This document shows positions 44,116-56,655 of a DNA stretch of 64,000 bases, piece by piece (position 1 is the first letter of the stretch; the number at the start of each line of letters is the position of its first letter). The stretch is from Rugalucina vietnamica (Eukaryota; Mollusca; Bivalvia; Lucinida; Lucinidae): assembly GCA_964017185.1 (NCBI GenBank), contig OZ024883.1, forward strand, positions 45,750,997 through 45,814,996, in the 5' to 3' direction. The position numbers were made by a program, and so were the translations under genes. The notes beneath the pieces are model-generated. The model did not search any database. It was given only the letters and a program-made list of their open reading frames with translations, and was not told the origin of the DNA.

Positions 44116-46230
44116 AGCACATGAACCTGTATTTGAAGCTACCCGTAATTGTTTACGTCTGTCTGGGAAAATAATATAAAGTGAAAATACTTTGACCGTG
44201 TCGCTTAACCTCTGTCATTGCTATGCATTTGTTGATCGGACTGCTTAAATAACAATGTTTTCATTAATGTGCATGTACCTGCATTTGACGCTACCCGTAA
44301 TTGTTTACGTCTGTCTGGCCGATAATATATAAAGCAAATACTCTGACCGTTCCGCTTAACCTCTGACATAGCTATGCATTTGTTGATCAGACTGCTTAAA
44401 TAACAATGTTTTCATTAATTTACAGGTACCTGCATTTGACGCTACCCGTAATTGTTTACGATTGTCTGGGAAAATAATATATAGCAAATACTCTGACCGT
44501 TCCGCTTAACCTCTGTCATAGCTATGCATTTGTTGATCAGACTGCTTAAATAACAATGTTTTCATTAATTTACATGTACCTGCATTTGACGCTACCCGTA
44601 ATTGTTTACGTCTGTCTGGGAAAATAATATATAGAGCAAATACTCTGACCGTTCCGCTTAACCTCTGACATAGCTATGTATTTGTTGATCAGACTGCTTA
44701 AATAACAATGTTTTCATTAATTTACATGTACCTGCACTTGACGCTACCCGTAATTGTTTACGTCTGTCTGGGAAAATAATAGATAGAGCAAATACTCTGA
44801 CCGTTCCGCTTAACCTCTGACATAGCTATGCATTTGTTGATAAGACTGCTTAAATAACTATGTTCTCAATAATGTACATGTACCTGCATTTGAAGCTACC
44901 CGTAATTGTTTACGTCTGTCTGGGAAAATAATATATAAAGCAAATACTCTGACCGTGTCGCTTAACCTCTGACATAGCTATGCATTTGTTGATCAGACTG
45001 CTTAAATAACAATGTTTTCATTAATTTACAGGTACCTGCATTTGACGCTACCCGTAATTGTTTACGATTGTCTGGGAAAATAATATATAGAGCAAATACT
45101 ACGACCGTTCCGCTTAAACTCTGTCATAGCTATGCATTTGTTGATCAGACTGTTTAAATAACAATGTTTTCATTAATGTACATGTACCTGCATTTGACGC
45201 TACCCGTAATTGTTTACGTCTGTCTGGGAAAATAATATATAGAGCAAATACTTTGACCGTTTCGCTTAACCTCTGACATAGCTATGCATTTGTTGATAAT
45301 ACTGCTTAAATAACTATGTTCTCAATAATGTACATGTACCTGCATTTAAAGCTACCCGTAATTGTTTACGTCTGTCTGGGAAAATAATATATAGAGCAAA
45401 TACTCTGACCGTTCCGCTTAACTCTGACATAGCTATGCATTTGTTATTCGGACTGCTTAAATAACAATGTTTTTATTAATGTACAAGTACCTGCATTTGA
45501 AGCTACCCGTAATTGTTTATGTCTGTCTGGGAAAATAATATATAAAGCAAATACTCTGACCGTTCCGCTTAAACTCTGTCATAGCTATACATTTGTTGAT
45601 AAGACTGCTTAAATAACTATGTTCTCAATAATGTACATGTACCTGCATTTGAAGCTACCCGTAATTGTTTATACTGTCTGTCTGGGAAAATAATATATAG
45701 AGCAAATACTCTGACCGTTCCGCTGAACCTCTGACATAGCTTTGCATTTGATGATCAGACTGCTTAAATAACAATATTCTCAATAATGTACATGTACCTG
45801 CATTTGAAGCTACCCGTAATTGTAAATTACGTCTGTCTGGGAAAATAACATATAGAGCAAATACTCTGAACGTTCCGCTTAACTCTGACATAGCTATGCA
45901 TTTGTTGATCGGACTGCTTAAATAACAATGTTTTTATTAATGTACATGTACCTGCATTTGAAGCTACCCGTAATTGTTTACGTCTGTCTGGCCGATAATA
46001 TTTAAAGCAAATACTCTGACCGTTCCGCTTAACCTCTGACATAGCTATGAATGTGTTTATAAGACTGCTTAAATAACTATGTTCTCAATAATGTACATGT
46101 ACCTGCATTTGAAGCTACCCGTAATTGTTTACGTCTGTCTGGGAAAATAATATATAAAGCAAATACGCTGACCGTTCCGCTTAACCTCTGACATAGCTTT
46201 GCATTTGTTGATCGGGCTGCTTAACTAACA
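44116..46230 (+). repeat. 152-bp satellite array, about 14 monomers
   Basis: The word GCTACCCGTAATTG starts at 44138, 44290, 44441, 44591, 44743, 44895, 45047, 45199, 45351, 45502, 45654, 45809, 45963 and 46114, a period of 150-155. Monomers also share CTGACCGTTCCGCTTAACCT, GACTGCTTAAATAACAATGT and TACATGTACCTGCATTTGA. The array is cut by the assembly gap, so its real length is unknown. Confidence 0.95.
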
Positions 46231-46430
46231 NNNNNNNNNNNNNNNNNNNNNNNNNNNNNNNNNNNNNNNNNNNNNNNNNNNNNNNNNNNNNNNNNNNNNN
46301 NNNNNNNNNNNNNNNNNNNNNNNNNNNNNNNNNNNNNNNNNNNNNNNNNNNNNNNNNNNNNNNNNNNNNNNNNNNNNNNNNNNNNNNNNNNNNNNNNNNN
46401 NNNNNNNNNNNNNNNNNNNNNNNNNNNNNN
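46231..46430. other. Assembly gap, 200 N
   Basis: Exactly 200 unknown bases separate the satellite array from a copy of the TTAA element. The round size suggests a fixed-length scaffold gap rather than a measured one. Confidence 0.99.
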
Positions 46431-46851
46431 TCGTAAAATATGCCTAAAGTCTGGGCCCCCATGCATGTTCTGTGCAAAAGGACGTCCCATAAATCGCATG
46501 CAAATACTTAGAGAATCTACCCAGGATCATAATGAGCATTGCACAAATATGTGCCATCCAGCTACTTTTTTCGCTATTTGTGAACAAAGATAACCCCTGC
46601 AAAGTCGACAGCGAAGAGCGTCACCGGCTATGACTGGCGAGCGATCCGGGATCCTTGTATAATCCCGGTTTTTACCAGTCTAAAAATAGAAAGTAGGTAT
46701 TTTTCACATGTTTGAGGCATAATTGATCCGATTTGGGGAAAGATGTCGGCAAATTATTGAAAGAGGATAATTTACAGCCCAATTTCATGCCCTACCCCTT
46801 AATATTGAAATTTTTGGCCCACCTCAAAAGTACGAAACTGTGAATGGAACC
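46431..46851. mobile_element. TTAA element X, copy 1 (left end lost in gap)
   Basis: The 423 bases from 46431 to 46853 match 47407-47829 with no difference that I can see. The right end ...AACTGTGAATGGAACC is followed by TTAA (46852-46855). The left quarter falls in the gap. Confidence 0.75.
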
Positions 46852-46855
46852 TTAA

Positions 46856-47176
46856 AGCAAAACTTTTTGCACTAGTTTCTGGCAATTTTCGTCTTAAACT
46901 ATTCTTTAACACAATTCTAAATAAATTCAGGCAAAGAAAGTGGATTTGCATTTAAACTGGCCTTTCAGGAGGAGTCAGAACGAGTCATATGGTTTCGAGG
47001 CATTTTTAGGTCAGTTTTTGAGGAATAGAGCCCCAACTAACCGCATCCAGCTTTACTCACTCTGTGGTTGTGCGAGTGACCAACAGATCACGAAACAGTT
47101 ATGTCCATACATTGGGCCACCTGATCAAAGGCAACTGCGACCTTGAAATGGAAATTTAAAAAAATCGGTTATTGCT
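46856..47176. other. Segment between the two X copies
   Basis: It is bounded by TTAA on both sides (46852-46855 and 47177-47180) and has weakly inverted ends, AGCAAAA and TTATTGCT. It could be a third TTAA-flanked element or simply the DNA between the two X copies. No coding motif is seen. Confidence 0.5.
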
Positions 47177-47180
47177 TTAA

Positions 47181-47827
47181 GGTAGCAATCCACAGTTTTT
47201 AGAGCATTTTTCAGTTAATTTAGCTAGATCCGCCAAAATTGATAATAGCTCTGTCCAATCTGGTGAACAATCCGATTTCTCCCATAAAATCATTAAATCA
47301 AATGTCTAACAACAAAATAACATCATTTAAATCGCCTAGCACTGACTATCACCCTACCTGTATTGGGGATATTTTCCCCTACCCCCTCTTTCAGACCAGC
47401 GAATTTTCGTAAAATATGCCTAAAGTCTGGGCCCCCATGCATGTTCTGTGCAAAAGGACGTCCCATAAATCGCATGCAAATACTTAGAGAATCTACCCAG
47501 GATCATAATGAGCATTGCACAAATATGTGCCATCCAGCTACTTTTTTCGCTATTTGTGAACAAAGATAACCCCTGCAAAGTCGACAGCGAAGAGCGTCAC
47601 CGGCTATGACTGGCGAGCGATCCGGGATCCTTGTATAATCCCGGTTTTTACCAGTCTAAAAATAGAAAGTAGGTATTTTTCACATGTTTGAGGCATAATT
47701 GATCCGATTTGGGGAAAGATGTCGGCAAATTATTGAAAGAGGATAATTTACAGCCCAATTTCATGCCCTACCCCTTAATATTGAAATTTTTGGCCCACCT
47801 CAAAAGTACGAAACTGTGAATGGAACC
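47181..47827. mobile_element. TTAA element X, copy 2 (complete)
   Basis: The left end is GGTAGCAATCCACAGTTT after TTAA. The right end read inward is GGTTCCATTCACAGTTT after a diverged TTGA. It is 647 bp and non-coding, with CCCTACCCC words near both ends. The TTAA context recalls piggyBac-type insertion. Confidence 0.7.
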
Positions 47828-47829
47828 TT

Positions 47830-48233
47830 GACAGAAAACATGGTCAAGAAGCAAGCAAAGATCTACTTTTTCTTAGAAACTAGGTAAGATTTAATCCAGC
47901 AGTTGAGCTTAAAATGAGCCTGGACAGATTTTCTGGCCAAGCCTGCTCCTGTTGGTTCAGGTATATTCCCAAACACAACTTCGGGTCCTGCAGCAAATTA
48001 CAAGTAATAGCTTTCCCAAAATGCTGATGAAGGGAATAACAATGTCTGGCGTGGTCTTTAATATAGCAGTGATCTGTACTGGCAGAGATAATTCTGGCAT
48101 ATGAAAAAGAATTCTGACTGGACTGGTGTCGTAACAAAAATGGGCACATTCGTTCAAACAAGCAATGGTCAATAAATTTTAGTTAGTACCTGGCCCTCCA
48201 CTACAGTTTGGTCTTTGATGGCATAGAATTATA
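47830..48233. other. Short unassigned frame
   Basis: A minus-strand frame of 93 codons (47880-48161) has fairly even composition, but I recognise no family and see no splice context. It may be part of an unrecognised element or chance. Confidence 0.25.
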
Positions 48234-48522
48234 TGCACTAGTCATTTGCAACCACGGCTCCCCACCCTCAGGGAATAGTTGGGACTTTGACAAACCCCCG
48301 CTAAAAGCCCTACCATGCAGGGACAACTTGTTGGTAAAACCCCTGCTAATTTCCCCTGCAGTCTGTTATGTTTTCATTGCACTGCTGTTTTTTGTAAACC
48401 CCAGGTAGTACCCCCCCTGCTGGGGATAATTTGAAGGTAAAATCCCTGCTTATTTCCACGGCTATCCCCCACCCTGCCCTGGGATGGGGGGGGGGCGGGG
48501 CTACAAATGGCTAGTACATTTT
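48234..48522. mobile_element. MITE with ACTAGTCATTTG ends, copy 2
   Basis: It starts TGCACTAGTCATTTGCAACC and ends GGGCTACAAATGGCTAGTACA. The interior has CCCTCAGGGAATAGTTGGGA as in the copy at 23658-23868. It is older, judging by mismatches between its ends. Confidence 0.8.
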
Positions 48523-48552
48523 GCTTTCTCTGTTTTTACTTAAAACTGACTC

Positions 48553-48635
48553 TGAGGGTACTTGTTAGAACCGCCTCACCGAGTACCCACAATCTCTCTG
48601 AGCAAAAATGAAAATAAGAAAAATATCAGAATTTG
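48553..48635 (+). repeat. MITE family B fragment
   Basis: GGTACTTGTTAGAACCGCCT with CACCGAGTACCCACAATC and AAAATAAGAAAAATA matches family B. Confidence 0.6.
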
Positions 48636-48828
48636 TCAACTGAAATTTAGAATTTTAAAGCTGTAGTAGTCTTGTAGGAATGTTTTCCTAATGGCACTGA
48701 GAGATTTACAATTTGTTTTCCTATAGAAATGCACCAGCTTATGACACCAGCAATGACACCAGCGAGATCCCTTGTCTTCTCCAAATGATACATGTACTTC
48801 TGATAGCTCTGAACCACCAGCAAAGAAA

Positions 48829-51800
48829 ATGTGTACATCAGGTTTGTATTTTGTTCTCTGGTCATTGATATATTTAATTGCTTTAAAGAAAAAAGCAAGA
48901 CAAAAGTGTTAATGCAAACACAGTTTACTTGAAGATGACAAATCTGGTAGTTCCATCAGCATTTTTGCTGTTTATCTCCTGAATTATTAAGGCTGCTGTT
49001 TGCCAAAGTCCTTCTGTTAAAATATTATTTTTCTCATTAAAATTCCATAAACCTTGTCTTTTTTTGCAAGTTTAGTCAAAAGACACACAACGCTAATATT
49101 AAACCATTCCTAACCATTCCAACTTCAACAACTTTTTTTCTTACAGGTTTGATCACAACAACTGAAAGTTATAATTGTGACCTTTATGAATTGTTCATTT
49201 TTTAGAACTACAAGATTTGCCCACTAATACTCAAGCCCTCGAAAGGAAAGGAAGCAGTCAATTCAGCCATGAACAATCTGTCCCAGAGCTACAAGGTGAG
49301 AAGCAATTTTCAGGTGATTTGTTTCGGCCTGATTAATTTCTGTGAACACTGATGTTCGGTTTATTTCACACTTTTAGTATAATTATTGATATTTGTGAGT
49401 GCTTCAGGAGTTATAGACCAGATACATTTGTACATGTATATGCTTGCATCTGTTGGACTGGAGTCAGACTTTTACTTTCTAAACATTGTTAGGTGAGCTT
49501 ATAGAGTTTGTGTGGATGATGAAATACTAATATCTTAAGGGTTTTGGTATTTTCCTCATCTGAATGATTGCTTTAGCTTACCGGCTCAACATTTAAAAGA
49601 CACATTGCCATACAGTCACGGACATGACATGAAGAAATTTGCTTTAAAATGCACATGTACTGGGATAAATAAAACATAAAACCAATGTATCGTGTTTTAG
49701 ATCAACAAGGCATTGCCAGTGATCTTCAGTCCCAGAAAATTGACATTCCTGAAGGATGTGATTTAGAACAAGTCTCTTATTCCCAATCCAGGAAGAAGTT
49801 TTACTCACCAGGTTAGAATTCTTCTTACCTATTTGATTAAAATAAACTCTGTGATCTGGAAATGATGAAATGAAATGAAAGCAAAACAGTGCAAACACAG
49901 TCCAGATCTGACATACTGGTGACCCTCCATCATATGTGATCAGTATCCACTTTGTTTGTTCACACAAGTTTGTCATAAGAACATTTAATGTAACTTAGCT
50001 ACAAAAGGACTTCCATGAAGTGTGCCAGATAAGAATTGGCGAATCAAATTCAACATTGAAAATATCAATTACTTTTCAAGATCATTAGACATAATTTAGT
50101 ATAGATCTACTCTTCAGAATTGTAACTACTATCCCATTTTCAGATTTGGAAAGAAGCATGGTAAGGTTAGATTTTAACATGGTGATGATCGCTTTTTGTA
50201 TTGGTGCTGTCTTAACCAAATGCTTTTAATCATTTCTCTATGGTGTTCATCCCAAATCAAAATCTGAAAAACATGATGCTTTTATTTTTCATATTTTAGG
50301 TCAAGGCTTTTCACATGCCTTTGGTGTTGGTTGCTTTTCACTAGATGTTCCTCTTATATCAATAGTGGCTTTATTATATTTCATTCTGTATTACAAAGCT
50401 GACTTGAACTTTCTTCACTATTGTACATCTATTTGATACACATGTACATGTAATGAGAATATTTAATTGAGCTTTCAACAGTGTTTCTATTTAGACGACA
50501 GATGAAAATGAAGTTTGTTTTCTCAGAAATTGAAACAATTTGTGTACCGGTACAAAGAATTTAACCGCTCTGACTTTGTTTACAAAATGCCATGTGACAA
50601 ATCATACAAAAATGGCAGAGCAGCCAGTGGAGACTCAGATTAGCCTGGGATGTCTTCTCAGTCTGAACACTGAGTTTCCCCTGTCCACATGAAGAAAACT
50701 GTAGTAATAGCCACTATACCCACTTAGCAAACAAGAAATTATTAGATTGAGCAGACCTTCAGCATTATCAGAGTTTTAATATAGCCAGGCACATAATATG
50801 GGGCCTAATAGGAAAACCAACATTCTGCATATGCAAAAGCAAAGGCGCAGATCAGCTTCGTGGTAACAAAGAAGCTGATCACACCTTTGTTGTTTTAATG
50901 GATAGTACTATACCTAACCTCTAAACTCGAAATTTCCAGCCTCTAGCCATCTTCTGTGGCTGTACAGCCCAGTTTGTGTCGACCTGGTCTGAAACCACAA
51001 CATTGGTTTTCCTGTGTCATGGCTCGTAAACACTAGACTTCTGTTTCTGAAACATTTGATTTTTATATTACAGAACAAATTTTGGAGATTATGTCCAAAG
51101 TTTCCACCCCAAGTGATAAGCTGCATCACCATGAGCTGTGTGACACAGTAGGATGTTGTTCCCTGTCCAGATTAGAAGCTGAGAGGCAGAAATTAATGAA
51201 GTACAAGTTCCAGCATTCCTGGCTGATGGACACAAAATCCTATTGTAACCAAAATGAAGTCTGGTGGCCAGTGTTTGTGGAAGGGCAAGGTCTCTATTGT
51301 CTGCTGTGTACCAAGCATGATACAGAAAACCCTCAAAATAAAAAGATCTTCAATGAAGAACCCAGTACTAGATTCAGACCGGAGGCTCTTTCTGATCATA
51401 TTGGTACAAAGCAGCATAGAGACGCTGTCACAACTGAACTCATGCAAAGAGTATCATGCTTCCAGAAACAGCTTGACCACCAGGAGAATGTTAAAGATGA
51501 TGCACTTGTTAAAGTCTTCACTTCCATAAAATTATATTGGTTAATGAAAGAAGAGATTGCAAATAGAAAAATAATATCCATGCTTGAAATGCTAGAGCAG
51601 ATTGGCCTTGATGAGGTAAAATATTTTAATCACAGATCAGCAGGATCACTGAGGGAAATGTTTTTAACAATCGGTCAGGCAGTTGAAGATGACATATTGA
51701 AAGGTCTGAAAACAGCTTCTCATTATGGGCTGATGGTGGATGAGGTAACTGATATAAGTGTTCTAGAGCAGATGGTTACATTTATTCAGTTCTATGACAA

Positions 51801-53406
51801 AATTGAAGAACAGGTAAAAGTAGCCTTTCTGTCAGTAGATAACCTTCTAGAAGACTTTGACTCAGCAAATTCTGAAGCTATCAGCTCTATGATCTTGAAC
51901 ACTCTAAAGGAGTTTGAACTTCCAACAGAAAAAAAGGCCTCCTTTGTATCTGATGGAGCCAGTGTTATGATAGGAAAAAATAATGGTGTAGCTGTACGAC
52001 TCAAGCGAAATGCGAATTCGAAGATGATAAATATTCACTGTATATGCCATCGGCTTGCACTGGCCTGTACAGATACACTGGGGGACATATCCTATATCAA
52101 ACAGGTGCAATTATGGCTTCTACAACTGTGGAGGTTATTTGAAAATTCTCCAAAGAAGCTGGCTGTTTACTTGAAAACGCAACTTCAGATGAAGTCTGTC
52201 ATGCTATCTAGTGAAAAAAGCCGTGAGAAAGCAGCAAAACGCCTGAAAAAAGCATGCCAAACCCGCTGGCTTTCTTTTAATGAATCTGTTCAGGCTATAA
52301 TACTTGATTATCCATCAGTTCTGCAGTCTCTTACTCAGTTAAAAGATGAAGATGCTGCTGCATCAGGTCTTCTTACCAAGATGAACACCTTTAAATTCCT
52401 AAGCGTTGTCTATATCTTGTCAGAAGTCCTCCCCCATCTTGCAATTCTCAGTAAATCATTCCAGAGAGGGGTTATAGATTTTTCACAAATATCCCCATGC
52501 ATTGAGAATACCAAAGACAGGCTGGATGCACTTATAGATAACAGTACACCACAAAAAAGGCTCATTTCTGACTTGCAAGATGGTGGCAGACTTCAGCTGC
52601 TGGGGGTCTCAAATATAAATGCCAGCCCCAATAATCTGGCTGAAATGTCTAATACTCTTACAAAGTATGTTGAGTCCCTTAAAGTCAATATTGATAGACG
52701 CTTTGAAGAAAGTCTCCCAATATTGACTGCAGCACAGATCTTTGACCCCCTTAAGCTACCAGCAAGATGTCATCCTGCTTTCAAACTCTATGGTCAGCGT
52801 CAAATTTCAACCCTGGCAGAGCATTTTGCCCCTGAAAATGAAAAAGAAAGCATGACAGAGGAGCTTTCAGCTGAATGTGGTAAGCTAAAATATGACATGC
52901 TTAATTGGAAAGGAGACATTTTAGAAAGTCAGCAATCTTCTTCAGTGGATTGTGAACCAATTCCTCCAGTCACTTGGTGCCTTCAGAAACTAATGCAGCT
53001 TGAAGCATTTTATCCACAGATGAGCAAGATTGCTGACATTCTATTATCTTTGCCCGTTTCAAATGCCTGGCCTGAAAGAGGAGCCAGTGCAATCAAACGT
53101 TTGAAAACACGACTGAGGTCAAGCATTAGGAATGACATGTTGCAGGCCCTTATGCAGGTATCTGTGAATGGCCAAGAAACCACAACAGAAAAAGCCAAGT
53201 CTGTAATCAAAACTGCAGTGACAATGTGGCTGAAGAAAAAACCTAGAAGAAAACTGCCACAGAAAAAGCAAAATGAAAAACTGGTGATGGATGCAGGAGT
53301 TCAAACTGAGCCTGTAAACCTGACTCAACAGGAATTTGCAGAGCTTGTCAGAGATGAAATTCAGCTCTATGCCAAAGCTGTGCAACTTCTCACCACCTTC
53401 ATCTGA
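48829..53406 (+). CDS. hAT-transposase-derived protein, KIAA1586/ZNF862 type, four coding exons
   Basis: Segments 48829-48841, 49206-49295, 49701-49811 and 51074-53406 splice with GT-AG and phase 1 at every joint, giving an open frame of about 848 residues. The large exon has a zinc finger (YCLLC...SDHIGTKQH, about 146-186), a hAT RNase-H core with candidate acidic residues in MVDEVTD (D294) and FVSDGASVMIG (D365), the CxxH motif CICH (394-397), CQTRWLS, and the C-terminal dimerisation block PVSNAWPERGAS (near 740) with its conserved Glu. No stop or frameshift is seen. A polyadenylation signal AATAAA is at 53577. A MITE (50799-51027) lies in the last intron. Coding-like sequence continues upstream of the proposed Met (SSPNDTCTSDSSEPPAKK) to an in-frame TGA at 48754, so the true start is uncertain. 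It may be a domesticated host gene or an intact multi-exon transposase. Confidence 0.82.
50799..51027 (-). repeat. MITE family A, copy in the hAT-gene intron
   Basis: In reverse orientation it carries AGGAAAACCAACATT at one end and CATTGGTTTTCCTGTGTCATG at the other. The central hairpin AGCTTCGTGGTAACAAAGAAGCT is typical. It ends about 45 bases before the acceptor of the large exon. Confidence 0.85.
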
Positions 53407-53599
53407 TGATGATTGGTCTGAAAGTGAATGTTAACCTAATAAGGGTATGCATTTTATTACTAGCTAGCTTCACTTGTGTTTTGAAAGTGCATTCAGATTG
53501 CTTTGGACATCATAAAAAAAACCAGAGGACCAGTGATCCTGCAAACGCTCACCTGAGGTCTTTCATATAAAACACTAATAAATAGAAAGCTATCAACTG

Positions 53600-53785
53600 T
53601 TCTGTGAGGACGTTCCGGTGCAACCAAAGCCTCTGTGACAGAGCATGTTGGTTAAGCTACTCCTGAAGATCCTGAGTTCAATCCCAGGTTTCTACAGTCT
53701 TTTGTCAAGACTAAAAAAGTAAACTCTGAATCAATATGCCCTTAGCTATTGAGTGGGACATAAAACATGAAATTAACTGACCAAA
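53600..53785 (+). repeat. SINE relic after the hAT gene
   Basis: A B-box-like TGAGTTCAATCCCAGGTTT is followed by the shared tail TTGAGTGGGACATAAAACAT. It lies in or just past the 3' untranslated region. Confidence 0.55.
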
Positions 53786-55455
53786 TCTGATGAAAGATTT
53801 GTATTACCTTCAAACTGTGCCAGTTCTTGTCAGCATTTCATTCAATATAAAATCTACTTGACATATGCTATTTTGTTTCATATTTCATGAATGCTGTAGA
53901 TGGTCGGCAGAAGTAAATTGTTGCATTTTTGTTATTTTATACCTCATCTTTTTGAACATTATAATATTAAGCACCTCTAAAATTAGTTAAACCCAAATTA
54001 CAGTAAACTTATATTGATGTGCATTCAAAGATGTTACTTTTACTGTGGTTCTCCCTAGTTTATGTTTTGTTGTAGAGTTTGGTCACCTTTTGGGAAACAG
54101 CTGTTCACTCTGCTTACCATATTATGTTGTCCTTGTATCCGTACCTTTTTGTAAATTTCCTTGTTTACTATATGTTTTTATACTTTGTTCTCATTGTGCC
54201 AGTGATGATCATTGCTTTAATACCTTCTACTTCTCTGTCCTTTCATATTCAACTTTGTAATCAATAGGTCAAAATCAACCAAGTGTCACCATTTCAACAG
54301 TCAAGCCAAATTAGTTGCTGCAGTTGGAGTTTCAGTGAAAACAACAAGTTTCTTTATTCAATACTTTTTAATAGTGTTCTATTAAAATTCATTAACATCA
54401 GACACTTACAACTAAAACACAAAAATACTACACAAATGAGAGCTATTGTAATCTAATGACAACATTTAAAAAAATGAAGGAAAAAAAGAAGAAACTTAAT
54501 CCTAAATCTTGAATGATAGATGTAGAAGTCCTGAGACTGTGTCTATAACATTAAGCACCAGAAAACATTCCAAGACTGAAGTTTTGCTAGTACATTTCTG
54601 TGACTAAAATAGATACCTTGTAAAATCCAATGTAATGGCACAGTTTAACACAATCTTACAATTATACTAGAGTAGACCACAACATGGAAAATAGGTAATG
54701 TCGCATTATTACTGGACAATATATTCATGAACTTGTCAATGAACATAAGTCTGTATGCAAGTTTTCACATAACAAAATACAAATACATGCACTGATTGGA
54801 TATTTCTATTATTTTTTTTCAATTTAACATTTTCAAGTTCTTCATTTTCATTTAAATCTATATACCATATACCATGTACATATTTGCAAATTATATATTC
54901 TTTCTATTATGATGTACATTATAGTCAACACCAAATCAAGCTCTGTGTAACTATGCTTTTGTGGATCAACATGAGAATCTGTCCAAAACTCACAGCCATC
55001 CATTAATTGCCAGATTCTTTAAAAATAAAAAAGCACTGCCACTTGCTGTTCATCACAATATAATAATATATTTTTGCAGAACCCTGAAACAAAGCATATC
55101 TGCTTGCCAAACCTTTATACATTATCTATATAAAACTATGAAGCACTTGCTATATCAGTTATCACCGTATCATAACAATGACATTTTACAATGCATCAAA
55201 CTCACAGCTTCCTTTAATAAAATTTAGTTTACTGTATATTTGAGATTCTATTTAAATAAGATGTTATAGTCACAGTCTCATTAATTCTACATCTTATTTG
55301 AGAAAACATTACAAAAAAGTTACTATTTGACTCATACATAAAAAGAACACATTAGGAGAATTTCTCAGTGAAATGTGAAAAATTGAGAAATTATCCTAGT
55401 GTTTATGATCTATTCTCTCCAGAATTTATATTTGAGAATATTTTAAAAAAAAAAA

Positions 55456-55493
<38 letters not shown>

Positions 55494-55823
55494 TGGCAAC
55501 CCCAAATCTTGCTAAACCACCAACTTTAACCTAGTGGGGTTTCGCCCTGCAATTTTTCTCTTCAATTTTCTACGCTGTAATGATACAGAAGTTGAAAAAT
55601 TTTAGAGATAAAGTGATTAATCTGAACCAAGTAACAATTTAATAGCTAACCTTAGTGAATAACACTATTAAGTTCATAAAAAATTCAGCTTTCCATCTTT
55701 GTGGGATTATGAATTTGCCATTATAGAGAGATTATTTGTTCAGAAATTTTTAGGGTTAACACTGGTTGTACTGTACCAATTATTGAACAGTTATTCATGT
55801 TTTGCGTCACCTCATTTGAATAT
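53786..55823. other. Intergenic between hAT gene and Helentron
   Basis: It holds a weak repeat D copy (54050-54155), a poly-A tract (55441-55491) and a possible hairpin near 55515-55545 (AAACCAC...GTGGGGTTT). That hairpin could belong to the 3' end of the Helentron, which must lie somewhere left of 55824. No coding region is recognised. Confidence 0.45.
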
Positions 55824-56655
55824 CTATTTGTCTAAGGCATGATATTTAATTTTATGATCAGACCAGTAAGCCTCAATGACATCACAAAATCCTTCAGAAT
55901 TTGAAAATATCAAATCTAGTACTGACCCAGAGTCAGTTGTGCATTGTTTAATATGTTGCATACATCCAAATAATGTCTCCACAAAATCCACAAATCCTGT
56001 ACTGGCACCATCTATCTGTATGTTGAAGTCCCCTAATATGACTAATTTAGCATTCAGATCAATAACTGGCCTAAGATGACAGTGAATTTCATTTCTAAAA
56101 TCAGTCTGTGAACTTTTTGGGTATTTGTACAACACAACAACTTGAACATAACCTCGTTGAATGCTGAATGTGCCAGTGAATATGAATTCAAATGACTTAC
56201 ATTGCATTTTCACGACTTTCTGAATCTGCAAGTACTCCTTTACATATAATGCAAGTCCATGGTATGGTCTGTTGTTTGCCTCTTTTATTGTATCATCAAG
56301 CCTAACAAGTCTAAACCGCTTCAGGGCAAAATGTACATTTTCATCCCTACTACATAACCTTGTTTCAGCAAATCCAATGATATCTGCTGCCAATACATTT
56401 GGTTAAGATTGAACATCCTTATAATGTTTATGCAAGGATCTAGCATTATTGAATGCGATTTTGGTTTTGTCTGAACCAATTTTATACAGCGGAACATAAC
56501 ACAGTTCTAAGGCAGCATCTGTGCGTAGCCTTTGCATCTCTATATTCACATCATCATCTAATGCCCTAGCAGCTTCATTCATATTCAGTATATATAAATC
56601 TTCCAGCTTTTTCACTCTACTAAAAGCAACATAGTGAATGTGTGGTATTTTCCTT
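55824..56655 (-). pseudogene. Helentron endonuclease domain (APE/exo-endo-phosphatase fold)
   Basis: Continuous with the helicase C-terminus (HIHYVAFSRVKKLEDLYI, then basic linker), it reads KIAFNNARSLHKHYKDVQS, a stop at 56403-56405, then LAADIIGFAETRLCSRDENV. Motifs of the fold are the Asn of FNNARS, the Glu of AETRL, LGDFNI, VLDLIFSNSE and YWSDHKI near the end. This nuclease resembles those of non-LTR retrotransposons but is the C-terminal domain of Helentron proteins. The single stop splits an otherwise open domain of about 270 residues. Confidence 0.85.

Noticed and set aside
44116-46230. CRISPR-like regular repeats
   Set aside because: The 152-base units are contiguous, without unique spacers, in a eukaryotic genome; this is a satellite.
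46181-46499. Minus-strand frames across the gap
   Set aside because: They consist mostly of unknown residues from the 200 N.
47880-48161. 93-codon minus-strand frame as a gene
   Set aside because: No recognisable domain, splice context or conservation evidence; kept only as an unassigned note.
53786-55823. 3' terminus of the Helentron
   Set aside because: A hairpin near 55515-55545 is a candidate, but no CTRR-like end or target site could be fixed, so no boundary was called.
55824-56393. LINE endonuclease fragment
   Set aside because: The domain is continuous with the PIF1 helicase on the same strand, and no reverse transcriptase is present, so it belongs to the Helentron.
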